Shown: positions 37,085 through 44,400 of the stretch, piece after piece
Layout: the number at the start of each line of letters is the position of its first letter
How positions within the stretch are numbered: the first letter of the stretch is position 1
Source of the DNA: Chitinophaga sp. LS1
GTDB taxonomy: Bacteria > Bacteroidota > Bacteroidia > Chitinophagales > Chitinophagaceae
Length of the DNA: 64,000 nt
Direction: 5' to 3'
Assembly: GCF_034274695.1 (NCBI RefSeq)
Contig: NZ_CP128362.1
Span: 4,404,501-4,468,500 of the forward strand
Position numbers and translations under genes: made by a program
The notes under the pieces: model-generated
Seen by the model: only the letters and a program-made list of their open reading frames with translations
Databases searched by the model: none
Told to the model about the DNA's origin: nothing

Positions 37085-37951
37085 TTAACTAACCAATGTA
37101 TTCTGCAACGTTTCTACATGACGTTTCACATGCTTCTGAAACGCCTCCGGCGTCTGCCCGGTATGTACCTTAAAGAACCGGCTAAAATACGGCCTGTCTT
37201 TAAACCCTAATACCCACGCGATCTCCTTTATACTATTCTCACTATGTATAATCTGTCGCTTCGCTTCTAAAATGAGCCTGTCATGCAGCAGTTGAATACT
37301 CGTTGCATTCAGCACCTCTTTCAGCACCTGGTTCAACCGCTTTGCACTCAACCCAAGTTTGTCTGCATAGAACTGCATATTCCGTTCTTCTATGTAATGA
37401 TCTTCTAACAATAATAAGAACTCATATGCACGCTTTTGATTTATATTCAGCGAGGTGAACTCCTCATTCTTCATCTTTATAAGATGTAAGAGGAACACTT
37501 TCAATAATGACTTGATCATCGCCAGATTGCCGGAGTTGTCTTTGTATTCTGCTTCCAGTAGTTCATATACTTTATTCAACCGTTCCACCTTGTCAGGTGT
37601 CAACTGCATGATCGTAAACTCTCCACTGATATTAAAGATCCTGAATACATCCAGCGCAAACTCTTTATCTTCTTCTTCTAATAGCTCTCTTTTAAAAGAG
37701 AACAAGATCCCTTTCTTCCCCGCTTTATTCAACTGATGTACCCTATACGGCGGCATCAGGTATACCCATTGCCCACGTACCGCCGCCAGCTCTGGCGTGG
37801 TCTGATGCAAAGGATATTCATCCTGTAACCACAGCACTTCAAAGAAATCTTTCCTCGCAGGATCATATAAATAACTCGGCGGACAACTATCCAGATTACG
37901 GATATATAACAACGCCCGGTCCAGTTGCACATTATTCTCTTCGACTCTCAT
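37085..37951 (-). CDS. AraC-family transcriptional regulator
   Basis: DNA-binding regulator of 288 residues from ATG 37951 (an in-frame ATG eight codons upstream is less likely). The N-terminal half is a cupin-like sensor region (FFEVLWLQDEYPLHQ...GQWVYLMPPYRVHQL). The C-terminal 100 residues hold the two AraC helix-turn-helix motifs (YADKLGLSAKRLNQVLKEVL and IAWVLGFKDRPYFSRFFK). It is divergently transcribed from hxlB-hxlA with 145 bases between, so it is a reasonable candidate regulator of that pair. Confidence 0.9.
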   Translation of the reverse strand: MRVEENNVQLDRALLYIRNLDSCPPSYLYDPARKDFFEVLWLQDEYPLHQTTPELAAVRGQWVYLMPPYRVHQLNKAGKKGILFSFKRELLEEEDKEFALDVFRIFNISGEFTIMQLTPDKVERLNKVYELLEAEYKDNSGNLAMIKSLLKVFLLHLIKMKNEEFTSLNINQKRAYEFLLLLEDHYIEERNMQFYADKLGLSAKRLNQVLKEVLNATSIQLLHDRLILEAKRQIIHSENSIKEIAWVLGFKDRPYFSRFFKVHTGQTPEAFQKHVKRHVETLQNTLVS

Positions 37952-38083
37952 TTTGTAAAGGTACGAACCCCGCATTGGATAATTTTCCCATTAGGTGGGA
38001 TTTTAGGGAAAAATGATCGCCCGCATTTCCTTATTATCCAAGTGTTTGCGGTGATTGTATAAAGCAGACGGTACTATAATACC

Positions 38084-38091
38084 TAATTTTG
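38084..38091 (+). promoter_or_regulatory. candidate -7 element of hxlB
   Basis: TAATTTTG matches TAnnTTTG exactly and ends 5 bases before the hxlB ATG at 38097, the same geometry as at pcm. No well-spaced TTTG is seen at -33; the nearest TTG (38055) is 26 bases upstream. Confidence 0.35.
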
Positions 38092-38096
38092 TACAC

Positions 38097-38681
38097 ATGT
38101 TCACATCTGATAAAAGCGCACTGGCAGAGCGATTACGCGCCGACCTGCCCATGATCCTGGAAGAAAATACAAAACTGGCCACTCAAATATCAATTGATGA
38201 ATTGGCCATTCTCGCACTCATGCTCCAACAGGCAAAAAGGGTCTTTGTAATAGGCGCAGGCAGAACCGGACTGATGATGCGCGCCATCGCGATGCGCTTC
38301 ATGCATCTTGGATTGAATGTACATGTAGTAGGAGAGACCACTACACCAGCTATCCAGGAAGGTGACCTGTTACTGGCAGCTTCCGGCTCTGGTACTACCA
38401 GCGCTATTGTAAAAGCAGCAGAGAAAGCACATAGCGTAAGTGCCAGCGTAGCTGTGTTGTCTACTACAAATAAATCGCCGCTGGCAAATGTTGCACAACT
38501 GGTGGTGATCATCCCTGCTGCACAGAAACAGGATTTTCACGGCGCGATCTCTGAACAATATGCAGGTAGCTTATTTGAACAAAATGTGTTGTTTGTAGGG
38601 GATGCTGTCTTCCAGACACTATGGAAGTTCAGTAATATCCCAGCTGAAATAATGTGGAAACAACATGCTAACATGGAATAA
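38097..38681 (+). CDS. hxlB: 6-phospho-3-hexuloisomerase
   Basis: SIS-domain isomerase of 194 residues from ATG 38097; an in-frame start at 38055 lacks support. It converts hexulose-6-phosphate to fructose-6-phosphate in the ribulose-monophosphate pathway. Diagnostic segments are RVFVIGAGRTGLMMRAIAMR (about 41-60), GETTTPAIQEGDLLLAASGS and the C-terminal SLFEQNVLFVGDAVFQ. Synthase gene hxlA follows 123 bases downstream in the same direction. The pair detoxifies formaldehyde or supplies ribulose-5-phosphate by running in reverse. The last codons are echoed just after the stop (see repeat at 38653). Confidence 0.93.
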   Translation: MFTSDKSALAERLRADLPMILEENTKLATQISIDELAILALMLQQAKRVFVIGAGRTGLMMRAIAMRFMHLGLNVHVVGETTTPAIQEGDLLLAASGSGTTSAIVKAAEKAHSVSASVAVLSTTNKSPLANVAQLVVIIPAAQKQDFHGAISEQYAGSLFEQNVLFVGDAVFQTLWKFSNIPAEIMWKQHANME

Positions 38682-38744
38682 TGTCTGTTGGACAGGGTTA
38701 CATCTCCGTGAAAATATTGTGGAAACAACATGCTAACATGGAAT
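38653..38744 (+). repeat. duplicated hxlB 3' end
   Basis: The 27 bases 38653-38679, the last coding bases of hxlB, recur exactly at 38718-38744 with a 65-base period. The intervening bases (TTGGACAGG...CTCC) also show a weaker match to 38750-38775, so a 65-base unit was probably duplicated in tandem. Confidence 0.85.
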
Positions 38745-38804
38745 CACCTCCTTCGGACAGAACAACCTCCTCATTGAAATAAAACAAAAATTTAAACTAT
38801 CAAT

Positions 38805-39440
38805 ATGGCAAAATTACAAGTAGCAATAGATCTGCTCACTACTGAAGAAGCATTGGCACTGGCGGGTAAAGTAGCCCCTTATGTAGATATCATTGAACTG
38901 GGTACTCCCCTGATCAAAAATATGGGTGTCAGTGTAATCACTGCAATGAAAAAAGCGCATCCTGATAAAATCGTATTTGCTGACCTGAAGACTGCTGATG
39001 CTGGTGAACTGGAAGCAGATATCGCTTTCAAAGCAGGTGCTGACCTGGTAACTGTATTAGGCGTAGCAGGTAATGCGACTATCGCAGGTGCGGTGAAAGC
39101 TGCAAAGGCACATGGTAAAGGTGTGGTAGTAGATACTATCGGCGCTCCTGACCGTGTGACAAGAGCTAGAGAAGCAGCTGAACTGGGTGCTACTTTCGTA
39201 GAACTGCACGCAGGTCTGGATGAACAATGGACACCAGGATATTCAATTCAGGTTTTGATAGATGAGGCATCAAAAGCTAACACACCGGTATCTATCGCAG
39301 GTGGTGTAAACCTCCAGAATGTACAGGCGGTGATTAAAGCAGGTGCACAGGTTGCGGTGGCCGGTGCGGCGATTTATGCTGCTCAGGATCCTGCTGCTGC
39401 AGCGAAGGCACTACGTGAGGCGATTGATGCTGTTAATTAA
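38805..39440 (+). CDS. hxlA: 3-hexulose-6-phosphate synthase
   Basis: TIM-barrel aldolase of 211 residues in the orotidine-5-phosphate decarboxylase superfamily. It joins formaldehyde and ribulose-5-phosphate to hexulose-6-phosphate. Signatures are LQVAIDLLTTEEAL at the N-terminus, the catalytic metal-binding FADLKTADAGELEAD (about 64-78; Asp, Lys, Asp) and the phosphate loop VSIAGGVNLQN and VAVAGAAIY near the C-terminus. It follows hxlB and ends before a strong terminator. Its last 36 codons plus terminator recur at 41714. Confidence 0.94.
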   Translation: MAKLQVAIDLLTTEEALALAGKVAPYVDIIELGTPLIKNMGVSVITAMKKAHPDKIVFADLKTADAGELEADIAFKAGADLVTVLGVAGNATIAGAVKAAKAHGKGVVVDTIGAPDRVTRAREAAELGATFVELHAGLDEQWTPGYSIQVLIDEASKANTPVSIAGGVNLQNVQAVIKAGAQVAVAGAAIYAAQDPAAAAKALREAIDAVN

Positions 39441-39511
39441 GTTACGAGTGAATCCTTCTCAAATAAGGCTGTACCTGTCAAGGTGCGGCCTTATTTGATT
39501 GGGAGAATGGA
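39330..39511 (+). repeat. direct repeat, left copy (hxlA 3' end plus terminator)
   Basis: 182 bases match 41714-41895 with about ten differences. The four differences I count inside the coding part (39330-39440) are all at third codon positions and silent; the other six lie in the non-coding part. Confidence 0.9.
39461..39498 (+). terminator. terminator of hxlB-hxlA
   Basis: AAATAAGGC / GCCTTATTT with an inner ACCT-GTCA-AGGT stem. A copy with T-rich 3' arm is at 41845-41882. Confidence 0.85.
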
Positions 39512-39697
39512 TTGGCTGGCGGCGTCCAGGAAGGAATTATTTAAGCTGGGCGCGGGTAAATGAATTTTTGTTTTTAAGGTGGAAGCAGCAGGGGAGAACT
39601 CTAGTATTTTAAAGTTTCCGAAGGTAACAATACTTCGGCAATAAATCAGGTAGCTAAAGGGTCTGTATCCAGGCATTTGTGATATAGCTGTTTTATT

Positions 39698-39733
39698 TTT
39701 TTACAACTTAGTGCCAGACCTAAGTTGTAAAAA
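39698..39733. terminator. 14-bp palindrome at the end of the transposase remnant
   Basis: TTTTTACAACTTAG and CTAAGTTGTAAAAA enclose eight bases. The transposase stop codon lies in the right arm. It can act as a terminator on either strand or be what is left of an IS end. Confidence 0.7.
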
Positions 39734-40010
39734 TTCGATCCGCTAAAAACTTATTGTAATAGGCCAACTTGATATTTCTCATTGAGAAGGCGCCTCGTTT
39801 ATTTATTGGGAGCCTTAGCCAGAAAGTAGCCTTTACGATACTTACGGTTGTAAATGCCATATTGAAATGGAATGATAGTTTATTTCCACTTCTTGCCTGA
39901 AATTGGTCCAGTCCCGCATGTTGTTTAGCATCCCTTATCAGGAACTCTATCTGAAAGCGTAGTCGGTAGTAGCGTAGAATGGAAGCTGCATTGAGTTCGG
40001 TATCGGCAGA
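39720..40010 (-). pseudogene. IS4-family transposase, C-terminal remnant
   Basis: Ninety-six codons remain of a DDE transposase. The YREK signature of IS4 elements is complete: Tyr, Arg, Glu and Lys in YYRLRFQIEFLIRDAKQHAG with the required spacing (Y-2-R-3-E-6-K), followed by LDQFQARSGNKLSFHFNMAF, the usual C-terminal segment of Bacteroidota members. The N-terminal two thirds with the first two Asp are absent. The frame stays loosely open further upstream but loses recognisable similarity near the dispersed repeat at 40140. No inverted terminal repeat pair was found. Confidence 0.8.
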
Positions 40011-40139
40011 AAGAAAGCATGATAGAAAATTAGAAAATGGATCAAAATCTGCAGGAATTTTTAGTAATAAGTTGATGGTGTGGGTGTCAATTGGTGCCGG
40101 AATTATAGCCTTGGGTACACTGATAGTAGAAATTGGGCG

Positions 40140-40323
40140 TTCTGCAGGTTGGAGGAGATCATAGTTTTAATATTTCTATAAAAGAAAAAAGCAGGCTCTT
40201 CATAATTAGAGCCTGCTTTTTATTACTCCAGATAACGAAATTAAAATCGAATATTCGCCTCTTTTAAAGGATTGGCCTGTTTGTCTGAATGGAAATTGGC
40301 GCCGATAATAGTTTGCCCAGCGT
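40140..40323. repeat. dispersed repeat, copy 2
   Basis: Nearly identical to 18712-18896 except for the inverted 28-base hairpin (40190-40217) and scattered substitutions. This copy is contiguous with the whole lipoprotein gene and is therefore probably the source. Confidence 0.9.
40186..40222. terminator. bidirectional terminator
   Basis: AGCAGGCTCT...AGAGCCTGCT with loop TCATAATT, flanked by A-run and T-run. It ends the minus-strand lipoprotein operon. Confidence 0.8.
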
Positions 40324-40720
40324 ATTTAACAATTACTAAGCTATTAGGACGTTTTGTATCATAATACATTGCATAGGCAATATCTACAGGTTGTGATTCA
40401 AGGTAATAAATTCCCTTAAACCTGAATCCGCATATATCATTTTGGATCTTTGGTATCACGTCAGTGTAGTTTTTGGTCGCATTTATAAATTCAGATTGTG
40501 GATCAAACCTATTAAAGTGGATAATCAAATTTCCATTACCTTGTTCTTGGCATAAAAAATCACCAGCAGGTGTTTTTTGAATGTCCTTCCAATAGCCGTT
40601 ACCAGTTGAATCTTTCAGAAATAGTGAAATATATTGAGCCTTAATATTTATCTTAGATTTATCTTGACAAGAGGCTATAAAAGGCAAGTAAATTATGATT
40701 ATCCAAGCGAAATATTTCAT
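40241..40720 (-). CDS. hypothetical lipoprotein, 159 residues
   Basis: Signal peptide MKYFAWIIIIYLPFIASC with lipobox IASC (Cys18). The mature part is mixed alpha/beta without a motif I recognise; it contains a single further Cys pair (FLCQ, DICGF). It follows the 280-residue lipoprotein gene by 17 bases, so the two form an operon. The base composition is AT-rich compared with hxlA, and the gene lies inside the segment flanked by hxlA 3' repeats. Its last 27 codons and terminator are duplicated at 18712. Confidence 0.7.
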   Translation of the reverse strand: MKYFAWIIIIYLPFIASCQDKSKINIKAQYISLFLKDSTGNGYWKDIQKTPAGDFLCQEQGNGNLIIHFNRFDPQSEFINATKNYTDVIPKIQNDICGFRFKGIYYLESQPVDIAYAMYYDTKRPNSLVIVKYAGQTIIGANFHSDKQANPLKEANIRF

Positions 40721-40737
40721 ATGTATTACAAGTTTTA

Positions 40738-41580
40738 TTAAGGAATTTTACCGTAAATTGTTGAATGTAAATTATAGGTTACATTCGGGTTATATTGTTG
40801 ATTGAGATATAAAAAGCTTACTCTGTAAGTTACATCCCACTGAAAATCACTTATAGAGTTAGTAGTGCTTTCAACCTTAACCCCATTAGATATTTCTGCA
40901 CCAACTTCTACACCGGCAGCATTTATACCTCCTTTTACAATAGTCGTACCATCCGAAGTGAATATTAATGTTCTTTTTTCAATTAAATCACCGGCAGCAT
41001 TACCGAACCAGGCATAAACATCTTCCCTAATATTTAAATAAGGTTGGGTTGGAGTTTCGACGATACCAATGTTACTTCCCAAAATTTGTTGAGTAACTGG
41101 GCCTGCCTGAGTCGCATTGGGATGGGATGTTTGTTGCTCATTGTAGTAAAAAGGTAGTACTACATACAGCTGGACAGGTCGGGCGCGATAATTTAGTACA
41201 ATTTTGATATCATACCTTGTACGGGTAGTGGGTCCTCCAAGACTTCCCATTGGATCACCTTCATAAGTCGCATAGGCGTCATCCGTATAAGCGGGATTAA
41301 ACTGATCTGGATAAGCTGCATCATAGTTACTTGCAGTTTTTGCACTAGATAGATTTTGAACACTGTCCTTAAGTTGGGCAATAAAACTACTTGTAAGTTT
41401 CTCATCAGCGAATATTGAGTTTAAGTAGTCGTGTTGACCTTTGTTAATGCTTATTCCATTTGTAGGAAGGCCTTCCTGAGATTTGATAGATTCCGTTAGG
41501 GCACTTTCTTTCTTGGCACAGGAAAATAACAGTAATGAACATAGGCTAACAGTTGCTAGCTTACAGAATGTTGGTTTCAT
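40738..41580 (-). CDS. hypothetical lipoprotein, 280 residues
   Basis: Lipobox LFSC at Cys21 after a short signal peptide. The remainder has a polar N-terminal third with DAYPDQFNPAYTDDAY-type low-complexity sequence, then a beta-rich domain. No enzymatic motif is visible and I do not recognise the family. It is first in the two-gene operon carried on the insert between the hxlA repeats. Confidence 0.65.
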   Translation of the reverse strand: MKPTFCKLATVSLCSLLLFSCAKKESALTESIKSQEGLPTNGISINKGQHDYLNSIFADEKLTSSFIAQLKDSVQNLSSAKTASNYDAAYPDQFNPAYTDDAYATYEGDPMGSLGGPTTRTRYDIKIVLNYRARPVQLYVVLPFYYNEQQTSHPNATQAGPVTQQILGSNIGIVETPTQPYLNIREDVYAWFGNAAGDLIEKRTLIFTSDGTTIVKGGINAAGVEVGAEISNGVKVESTTNSISDFQWDVTYRVSFLYLNQQYNPNVTYNLHSTIYGKIP

Positions 41581-41713
41581 GAGTTAAACAATTGGTTTTT
41601 GTTCGGGTTATAAATGTTCGCAAACTTAAATGATTTTACACGATAACTTAAAATTCATTTTTAATGATAGAGGTCACTACCTAAGCGAGTGTTGTGTTAA
41701 AGAATTTGGAAAT

Positions 41714-41895
41714 GTGATTAAAGCAGGTGCACAGGTTGCGGTGGCTGGTGCGGCAATTTATGCTGCTCAGGATCCTGCTGCTGCAGCAAAGGCACTACGC
41801 GAGGCGATTGATGCTGTTAATTAAGTTACGGGTAAATCCTTCTCAAATAAGGCTGTACCTGTCAAGGTGCGGCCTTTTTTGAGAAGGAGAATGGA
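41714..41895 (+). pseudogene. direct repeat, right copy: hxlA 3' fragment with terminator
   Basis: The last 36 codons of hxlA (VIKAGAQVAVAGAAIY...EAIDAVN) and its terminator are repeated here after an unrelated AT-rich start. An ATG at 41630 gives a 64-codon chimeric frame, but without the active site it cannot be functional as a synthase. The silent differences from the left copy suggest it descends from a separate functional hxlA. Confidence 0.85.
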
Positions 41896-42181
41896 TGGCG
41901 GCAGGGGCAGGAATTTGTTTTCGGTTGAAGGTAGGGAAAAGGATTCTTATGTTTAGACTGGCTCCAGGAAGATTAAAATGAAGCCTTTGATATGGAGTCC
42001 TATATTTTTATCCTTTCCCTGCTACCCCAGTTCCTCCCACCTGCACTACCTTCCTTTAAATAATCCTTTTAAAAACACACAGGGCGTCTAAGTTTACCTC
42101 CTCAACAACAAATCTTCCATCCACCAACATACTTCCAAAACCACCTTCCCCTCAGGTGATCTTTCAAAGGGTATCACCACC

Positions 42182-42210
42182 AGGCGGCTCAGCAATGAGC
42201 CGCCTTTTAT
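42182..42210 (+). terminator. terminator before locus B
   Basis: AGGCGGCTCA-GCAA-TGAGCCGCCT followed by TTTATTT. The rest of 41896-42246 shows no gene. Confidence 0.9.
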
Positions 42211-42246
42211 TTCATTCAAAAATTAGGTATACTTGTACCACAAAGG

Positions 42247-42837
42247 ATGACCAATCAGTTTCTATACAATGAAATGGACGAGAATGACCTTTTTCTAAAA
42301 GTAGCAGAAGGCGACGAAACAGCATTTACGATTATCTACCAGCATTTCATGACCTTACTGGCCGGCGCTATGATGCGCCTCCTCCAATCTGAAAAAGACG
42401 TGGAAGAAGCCCTCCAGGAAGCATTCCTGCGAATCTGGCTCAACAGGGACAGCATCCCTGACATCACCAACCCAGGAGGTTGGGTAAGGAAAATAGTGAT
42501 CAATGAATGTTACCGTCTGCTCAGAAAAAGAAAACTGCGTGATCGCCTGCAGGAAGATTTATTCTCCCTCGCAGACGATGACAGCTATGATCATGCCATC
42601 CAACAAGTCGCCTTCAACGAAACTAAACGCATCATTCAGGACGCCGTGGCCGAAATGTCGCCCCGCCAGGCTACTATTTATAACCTGAGCCGCATACAAG
42701 GTAAAACCACCAGAGAAATCGCAGCAACACTGCATCTGAGCAACGACTACGTGAAGAAAACCCTCGCCACCGCACTTGAAAAAGTAAGAAAAAAACTTAT
42801 CGCCGCCGGAAAACTCCTCCCTTCTATATTATTATAG
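42247..42837 (+). CDS. ECF RNA polymerase sigma factor (locus B)
   Basis: FecI-like sigma factor of 196 residues (ATG 42274 is an alternative start nine codons later). Region 2 is about 22-92 (EKDVEEALQEAFLRIWLNRD) and region 4 about 130-180 (MSPRQATIYNLSRIQGKTTR and LHLSNDYVKKTLATALEKV). It heads locus B and by family logic is released by FecR when the STN-bearing SusC is occupied. It shares only family-level similarity with the locus A sigma, so the loci are not a recent duplication. Confidence 0.92.
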   Translation: MTNQFLYNEMDENDLFLKVAEGDETAFTIIYQHFMTLLAGAMMRLLQSEKDVEEALQEAFLRIWLNRDSIPDITNPGGWVRKIVINECYRLLRKRKLRDRLQEDLFSLADDDSYDHAIQQVAFNETKRIIQDAVAEMSPRQATIYNLSRIQGKTTREIAATLHLSNDYVKKTLATALEKVRKKLIAAGKLLPSILL

Positions 42838-42840
42838 AAA

Positions 42841-43001
42841 CCTCCGCCCCCCTATATTATCATAAAAACCTCCGCCCCCTATATCATTATAAAACCTCCT
42901 TCCCCCCATATTATCATAAAAACCTCCTCCCCCTATATCATTATAAAACCTCCTTCCCCCATATTATCATAAAAACCTCCTCCCCCTATATCACCATAAA
43001 A
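42841..43001 (+). repeat. six tandem 26-28-bp repeats between sigma and fecR
   Basis: Units start CCTCC, continue with a C-run, then TATATTATCAT or TATATCATTAT and A4-5. Lengths alternate 28, 26, 28, 26, 27, 26 bases, so the real period is a 54-bp pair repeated three times. A partial unit precedes and a degenerate one follows. There is no spacer diversity, so it is not a CRISPR array. Confidence 0.9.
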
Positions 43002-43052
43002 AATATTTTTCCCCCTATACCCCCCTTTTCCATTTCCAAGGGTCAATTAAAT

Positions 43053-44192
43053 ATGGACCACCAAAGATTAGCTGATTTACTAAAAGCCTATGCCGACAAT
43101 TCCATCACCCTGGAAGAAACCGACGAATTGCTTACCTGGCTCGAAACTCATCCCAATCATCCCATGGCGGAAGAAGTGGGAGAGGAATTCCTGCTCGCCA
43201 ATCAGCATGTCACCACTAACCTGGAACCATACCAACACATTGCCAGTAAAATTCTGGCCACCGACCGACCTGTCATCCGCAAGGTCTTCCCCATTAAACG
43301 CATACTATCATATGCAGCTGCCATCGCATTGTTAATGGGTGTATTATTATACAATCTGTTAAAAGAGAACCACCAGCCTGTTATTATTGCTAAAACTATA
43401 ACACCTGCCATCAACGGCGCCATCCTTACCCGTGGTGATGGCCGGCAAATTAACCTCGATACCTTACAGTCCACCAACCTGGGTAAAGAAGAGGGCACAG
43501 CTATTAAATTACACAAAGGACTACTGGCCTATGAAGGTTCGAACAACAGTGGAAACATGGTCTACAATACCATTCACACTCCCAATGGCAGAACCTTTCA
43601 TGTCCTCCTGCAGGATGGCACCGGCGTATGGCTGAATGCCGGTAGCTCCATCACATACCCCGTTGCATTCAACGGTAAAACAAGAGAAGTCAGCATTACA
43701 GGAGAAGTCTATTTTGAGGTTGCCAATGCTGTCAATCAACCATTCAAAGTGAACATCGACGACAGGGCATGGGTACAGGTGCTGGGAACTGCATTTAATA
43801 TCAACGCCTACAAAGATGAACCTTACATCGCCACTACTTTAATTCAAGGTGCTGTAAAGGCTGGCTACCGCCAACAGGAAGCCATTCTGCATCCCGGTCA
43901 GCAGGCGCTCGTCAACGCAGATGGTGCTATGCAGTTAAAAGAAATAGCACCCACCGCCATCACCGCATGGCGCAATGGTCTCTTCCATTTCGATAACGCT
44001 TCCATCCCCGCCGTCATGCGCCAACTGGCCCGCTGGTACGATGTAACCGTCCGCTTCGAAGGTGCTCCATCTACCCGTTCCTTCTCAGGTGAGATCGGCC
44101 GTGATCTCAGTCTGCAGCAGGTACTGGCCATCCTTGAAACAATGAAAATTCATTATAAAATCAACAACAGGGAAATTATTATCACAGAATAA
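43053..44192 (+). CDS. FecR-family anti-sigma factor (locus B)
   Basis: 379 residues: N-terminal cytoplasmic part, one transmembrane helix (about 86-103), FecR domain (about 175-265; TPNGRTFHVLLQDGTGVWLN and ITGEVYFEVANAVNQPF) and C-terminal DUF4974 (about 312-378; LARWYDVTVRFEG). The order sigma-FecR-SusC is the same as in locus A. It is separated from its sigma gene by the tandem repeat tract, so the two may be expressed unequally. Confidence 0.92.
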   Translation: MDHQRLADLLKAYADNSITLEETDELLTWLETHPNHPMAEEVGEEFLLANQHVTTNLEPYQHIASKILATDRPVIRKVFPIKRILSYAAAIALLMGVLLYNLLKENHQPVIIAKTITPAINGAILTRGDGRQINLDTLQSTNLGKEEGTAIKLHKGLLAYEGSNNSGNMVYNTIHTPNGRTFHVLLQDGTGVWLNAGSSITYPVAFNGKTREVSITGEVYFEVANAVNQPFKVNIDDRAWVQVLGTAFNINAYKDEPYIATTLIQGAVKAGYRQQEAILHPGQQALVNADGAMQLKEIAPTAITAWRNGLFHFDNASIPAVMRQLARWYDVTVRFEGAPSTRSFSGEIGRDLSLQQVLAILETMKIHYKINNREIIITE

Positions 44193-44301
44193 AAAACCAA
44201 CCATCAATTTTTTTTCATGCAACATTAAGAAGGGATAATACCGACCGTCAACTAAAATCAGTCCTGCAGAAAACAGGAACAAAGAATTGAATGAATAAAA
44301 A

Positions 44302-44335
44302 AACCGGGGATTCAGATTGGACCCTGCCCCCGGTT
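44302..44335 (-). terminator. hairpin between fecR and susC (locus B)
   Basis: AACCGGGG / CCCCGGTT preceded by a seven-A run on the plus strand: an intrinsic terminator if read on the minus strand. It occupies the same place as the hairpin at 8386 in locus A although the sequences are unrelated. Confidence 0.55.
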
Positions 44336-44400
44336 GATATTCAGGCGATCTCTTAAGGAATTTCTACAGCTTAAAACTACCACCTAAACATTGCAAAAGT

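Noticed and set aside
39979..40164. 61-codon plus-strand frame with a hydrophobic segment, a possible toxin-like small membrane protein
   Set aside because: It overlaps the minus-strand IS4 transposase remnant and the start of the dispersed repeat; the hydrophobic stretch is probably chance.
41630..41824. 64-codon frame as a real small protein
   Set aside because: Its second half is the hxlA C-terminus and its first part has no conserved features; a chimeric frame created by the duplication.
42841..43001. CRISPR array
   Set aside because: Units are directly adjacent with no unique spacers and no cas genes are nearby; a simple tandem repeat.
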